Shown piece after piece: positions 61,353 through 64,000 of a stretch of 64,000 nt of DNA. Source of the DNA: an uncultured bacterium. GTDB lineage: Bacteria; Cyanobacteriota; Vampirovibrionia; Gastranaerophilales; Gastranaerophilaceae. The DNA is taken from contig CADAYE010000011.1 of the NCBI GenBank assembly GCA_902792085.1, positions 1-64,000 of the forward strand, given 5' to 3'. The position numbers and the translations under genes are program-made. The notes below the pieces were generated by a model. The model was not told where the DNA came from and made no database searches. It saw only the letters and a list, made by a program, of their open reading frames with translations. Position 1 is the stretch's first letter; every line of letters starts with the position of its first letter.

Positions 61353-64000
61353 TTATAATGCACTGACAGGGCGCATATTAAACATCCATTCAGGCATGCC
61401 GAAATCAATCAGCATTTGTTTAAATTCAGGAGAGTATTTGCTCATATTACCCTCTGATGCAACAGCAATAAATTCTTTTGTATTATTGAATGCATATGAA
61501 ATATGTTCATCAGAAATTCCAGCATTTCTAAATTCCTGCACATATTTCTGATTAAATAATCCAGTATCAGGAACTTTTACTTCTTCCCCATTCTTAATAA
61601 TCTTCTTCATAGGGAAAATTTCATCTAAATTGTATTTTTCGTCAATCCAAATTCCTCTTTTTAAATCATTAGTATGAGTCATTTCATGACGCATTGCATA
61701 ACGTGTATTTCTTTCCGTCATTTCTGCAAAAGAATTTGCCCCACTTCTTGCGGACTCAGAAAATGCTGCTGCGACTCCTTGACCATAAGCCCTTGTAACA
61801 TCATACCAATCAACTTTGGCTCCACTAAAGTCCATTACAGGAGGTAATTTTGCTTGACCATTACTTGCTTGCATCCATTCATTTAATTCGTTATCAACAT
61901 ATTTTAAAGTTGCTTTCGCTTCACTGTTATTGAAAGATAACAATACTTTAACTCCGTATTTTTCGTTTATATTACGGCATTGATTAATTATATCAGGAGA
62001 GAATACATGCATATCTTCCAAGAATTTTACATAATAATTATCATATAAATAATTTGATATTTCTGTATCCGGATGATTTTTTAAATATTGTCTTATACCA
62101 TGAATTTTATCATCCATAGCAACATCCATTCTTAACCCATTAATTTTTGCTCTATATTTTGAATCAAGTTGATTTAAAAAATTAGAATGTTTTGGAGATA
62201 ATAGCATTTTTGGATCAGTAATGCCATTCGCTTTCATATATTTGTGCAGTTCAGCGTTGTAGGATAAAGATCCCCATGCGCCATTATTCTTATAAATTGC
62301 ATAATGACCATTATAAGCATTAATTGCATCCATTAAGTCAATCAATTCATCATGATTTATCCTAATATTATGTGATAAAGATTCCTCTATTAATTGTTGA
62401 ATCTTTTTATCTTCAATAAATCCATATACTTCATCTAATTGTTCATATAGGTCTATTTGTGCTATATTAGGATTTTTACCATTAATATATGCCTTATATA
62501 TCAGTCCTTTTTTGTTTTCTATGTGATTAATAAATTTATTCATATCTGTTTCAAAACCATTATATATACCACCACTTTCTCGTAGTTCTCTTGCTATATC
62601 TTTTTTGACATATTGCTGTATTTCAGTATTTTCAATATGATTAACTTTATGACACATAGATTCTAAAACTTTAAGGTCATCATTATCATATGAACACAAT
62701 GATTTTGATAATACTGATTTGAAGAGTTCATCATTTGAATTCAAAATAGCTTCAAGATTGGCTAAATTCGCATCATTTATTAAAAGGGATTTAATTTCTT
62801 TTATATTATCTTTATTTACTACTTTCGCTATTCTTATAAGATCAGTACGTGATATCAAATTCTGATCATTTGCAATTTCAACAATTAAATCAAGATTTTC
62901 AACATTACCTTCTATATTATCAAGTAAATGTTTCATTCCAGACTTGACAACTTGAATATCACTTACACCATCTAATTCCTGAAATCTTTTATTGATTGTT
63001 TTTACTGCTTCCTGTATTTCTTCTGGAGTTTTTGGTTTAACAACTTCTGAAGTAGTCGAATGTAATTTCATTTCTTGTTGATTTAAAAGTTCGGTCAATT
63101 GTTTCTTTTCGGTTGCTGAAAGATTAGTATCATTTGTAATTCTTGTACGGAATTGAGCAATATCTTCCTGTTTTTGTATTTTTATAATGCTTCTGTCATA
63201 TTCAGCTTTTGTCATAACAGGAGTTTCAGCTGCCGGGACAGTTGGTTCAGGATGCGGAGCTGCTGTCGGATTTTTTAAAGCGTTTAGTTCTTCCAATTTT
63301 TTGCTGCGGACATCTTGCAATTTTTTAAGGTCAGCCTGTAATTTTGAAGTATCTTCACCAGCTCTTGCATTTTTTATTCTGTTTTCAAGGCTTCTGATTT
63401 TTTTATTCAAACCGCCAATTTGATTTTCAAGGTTTCTGATTTCTGTTCCTGCACCTTGTGGTTTAACCTTAGTAGTAGTTGCCAAATTTTCAAGTCTGTG
63501 AGCATCTGCATATTCTTCTGCAGCTATTCTGTTGTTTTGATCAATTGCAATCCGTTGTTCTTCAGTTGGTGCCACATATCTGTGTTCTTCAGTGTATGCT
63601 CTAATTTCTGATTCTGTCGGAACATCTGCACGAGCTTCTTCAACAAGTCTTCTTTTGTTAGCATCAAGCATACTTGCATCGCCTCCACGAGCGACATTAG
63701 ATGCTGTTGTCCTTGTTGGGACTGGTGTTGCGGCTTCAAGTCTGTTTGCACGAATTCTATTTATTCTTCTGGCACGTGTGGCTTTACTTACATATTGAAT
63801 TCCACGACCGACACCTCTTCCTGCAGCAGCTATAACTTTGCCGGCTCCGGGAATTGCAGCACCAAATGCCGCATCTTCTGTAGCTCTAACTGCAATATTT
63901 GTCATTACTTCAGCTCTTGTTGACGTTGGAGTAACAGCAGTTTCGTGCTCAATCATCATTGCAGTTCCTTCAACAACGGCAGTTGAGCCTCCGGCTACTA
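61353..64000 (-). CDS. Large toxin-like protein with coiled coils and C-terminal HEMTH metallopeptidase domain (5' end outside the window)
   Basis: The frame stays open through the right edge, so the N-terminus is missing. At least 880 codons are seen. Order: a Gly/Ala-rich hydrophobic stretch (FGAAIPGAGKVIAAAGRGVGRG), a basic Arg-rich segment, coiled coil (LENQIGGLNKKIRSLENRIKNA), a Pro-rich linker, a long helical domain, then a zincin-like C-terminus. The zinc motif is RYAMRHEMTHTND (HExxH near residue 758 counted from the ATG at 63959), with a likely third ligand Glu in NTKEFIAVASEGN. The layout of pre-toxin hydrophobic region, stalk and C-terminal peptidase resembles polymorphic toxins or effectors. 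Secretion route and target are unknown. Confidence 0.78.
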   Translation of the reverse strand, partial: VAGGSTAVVEGTAMMIEHETAVTPTSTRAEVMTNIAVRATEDAAFGAAIPGAGKVIAAAGRGVGRGIQYVSKATRARRINRIRANRLEAATPVPTRTTASNVARGGDASMLDANKRRLVEEARADVPTESEIRAYTEEHRYVAPTEEQRIAIDQNNRIAAEEYADAHRLENLATTTKVKPQGAGTEIRNLENQIGGLNKKIRSLENRIKNARAGEDTSKLQADLKKLQDVRSKKLEELNALKNPTAAPHPEPTVPAAETPVMTKAEYDRSIIKIQKQEDIAQFRTRITNDTNLSATEKKQLTELLNQQEMKLHSTTSEVVKPKTPEEIQEAVKTINKRFQELDGVSDIQVVKSGMKHLLDNIEGNVENLDLIVEIANDQNLISRTDLIRIAKVVNKDNIKEIKSLLINDANLANLEAILNSNDELFKSVLSKSLCSYDNDDLKVLESMCHKVNHIENTEIQQYVKKDIARELRESGGIYNGFETDMNKFINHIENKKGLIYKAYINGKNPNIAQIDLYEQLDEVYGFIEDKKIQQLIEESLSHNIRINHDELIDLMDAINAYNGHYAIYKNNGAWGSLSYNAELHKYMKANGITDPKMLLSPKHSNFLNQLDSKYRAKINGLRMDVAMDDKIHGIRQYLKNHPDTEISNYLYDNYYVKFLEDMHVFSPDIINQCRNINEKYGVKVLLSFNNSEAKATLKYVDNELNEWMQASNGQAKLPPVMDFSGAKVDWYDVTRAYGQGVAAAFSESARSGANSFAEMTERNTRYAMRHEMTHTNDLKRGIWIDEKYNLDEIFPMKKIIKNGEEVKVPDTGLFNQKYVQEFRNAGISDEHISYAFNNTKEFIAVASEGNMSKYSPEFKQMLIDFGMPEWMFNMRPVSAL

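Overview
The window is an AT-rich bacterial chromosome segment of mostly short operons on both strands. A TolC-type outer-membrane efflux protein, an HlyD/EmrA adaptor and many signal-peptide proteins point to a diderm. PPDK and the overall gene content fit an anaerobic gut-type bacterium. Several unknown proteins begin with a short Asn-rich leader ending in a [V/T/S]-x-F-[E/K/T/Q]-[G/S/R] box, a style I associate with Candidatus Gastranaerophilales (Vampirovibrionia, 'Melainabacteria'). That assignment is a moderate-confidence inference.

Layout. 0-14 kb: gyrA, a 655-residue unknown protein, a CtpA protease, tdk, an isolated rpsH-rplF-rplR fragment of the spc ribosomal operon, aroA, and a pyruvate phosphate dikinase gene that carries an apparent 86-bp internal deletion. 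14-20 kb: a drug-efflux locus (MarR, EmrA-like, EmrB-like, divergent TolC-like) flanked by two small paralogous HTH proteins. 20-31 kb: a secreted GHL10-type glycosidase with TPR and small secreted partners, dCMP deaminase, a degenerate AICAR-transformylase-like protein, a cluster of helical unknown proteins, tRNA-Leu behind two 98-bp tRNA-derived repeats, an AI-2E-type permease, yidD, folP and a coupled pair of unknown genes. 31-47 kb: a radical SAM protein, a 423-bp hairpin-rich repeat, VanX-like dipeptidase, BioG-like esterase, tRNA-Met, a thioesterase-pseudouridine synthase-coaE operon, a CHAP protein, a dicarboxylate symporter, an M16 peptidase, a kinase-like protein, mscL, a degenerate PurD-like protein and surE. 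47-64 kb: a candidate small RNA, mutS, obgE, a frameshifted leader-motif gene, a TetR-controlled redox/acetyltransferase operon, manC, and a toxin-like locus running off the right edge.

Four themes recur. (1) Many promoters place the -10 box 6-9 nt before the start codon without a Shine-Dalgarno sequence, so leaderless transcripts look common. (2) Intergenic spaces hold several dispersed, hairpin-forming repeat families, some with compensatory stem changes. (3) Host-interaction or competition candidates are present: a kinase-like protein, a HEMTH metallopeptidase protein with coiled coils, an orphan calpain-like cassette, and the shared-leader proteins. (4) Several genes look broken or degenerate (PPDK deletion, A8 and A9 tract frameshifts, PurH-like and PurD-like proteins without catalytic residues). 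The first two classes could partly be assembly or homopolymer errors.

All calls come from reading the sequence and remembered family motifs. No database search was run.
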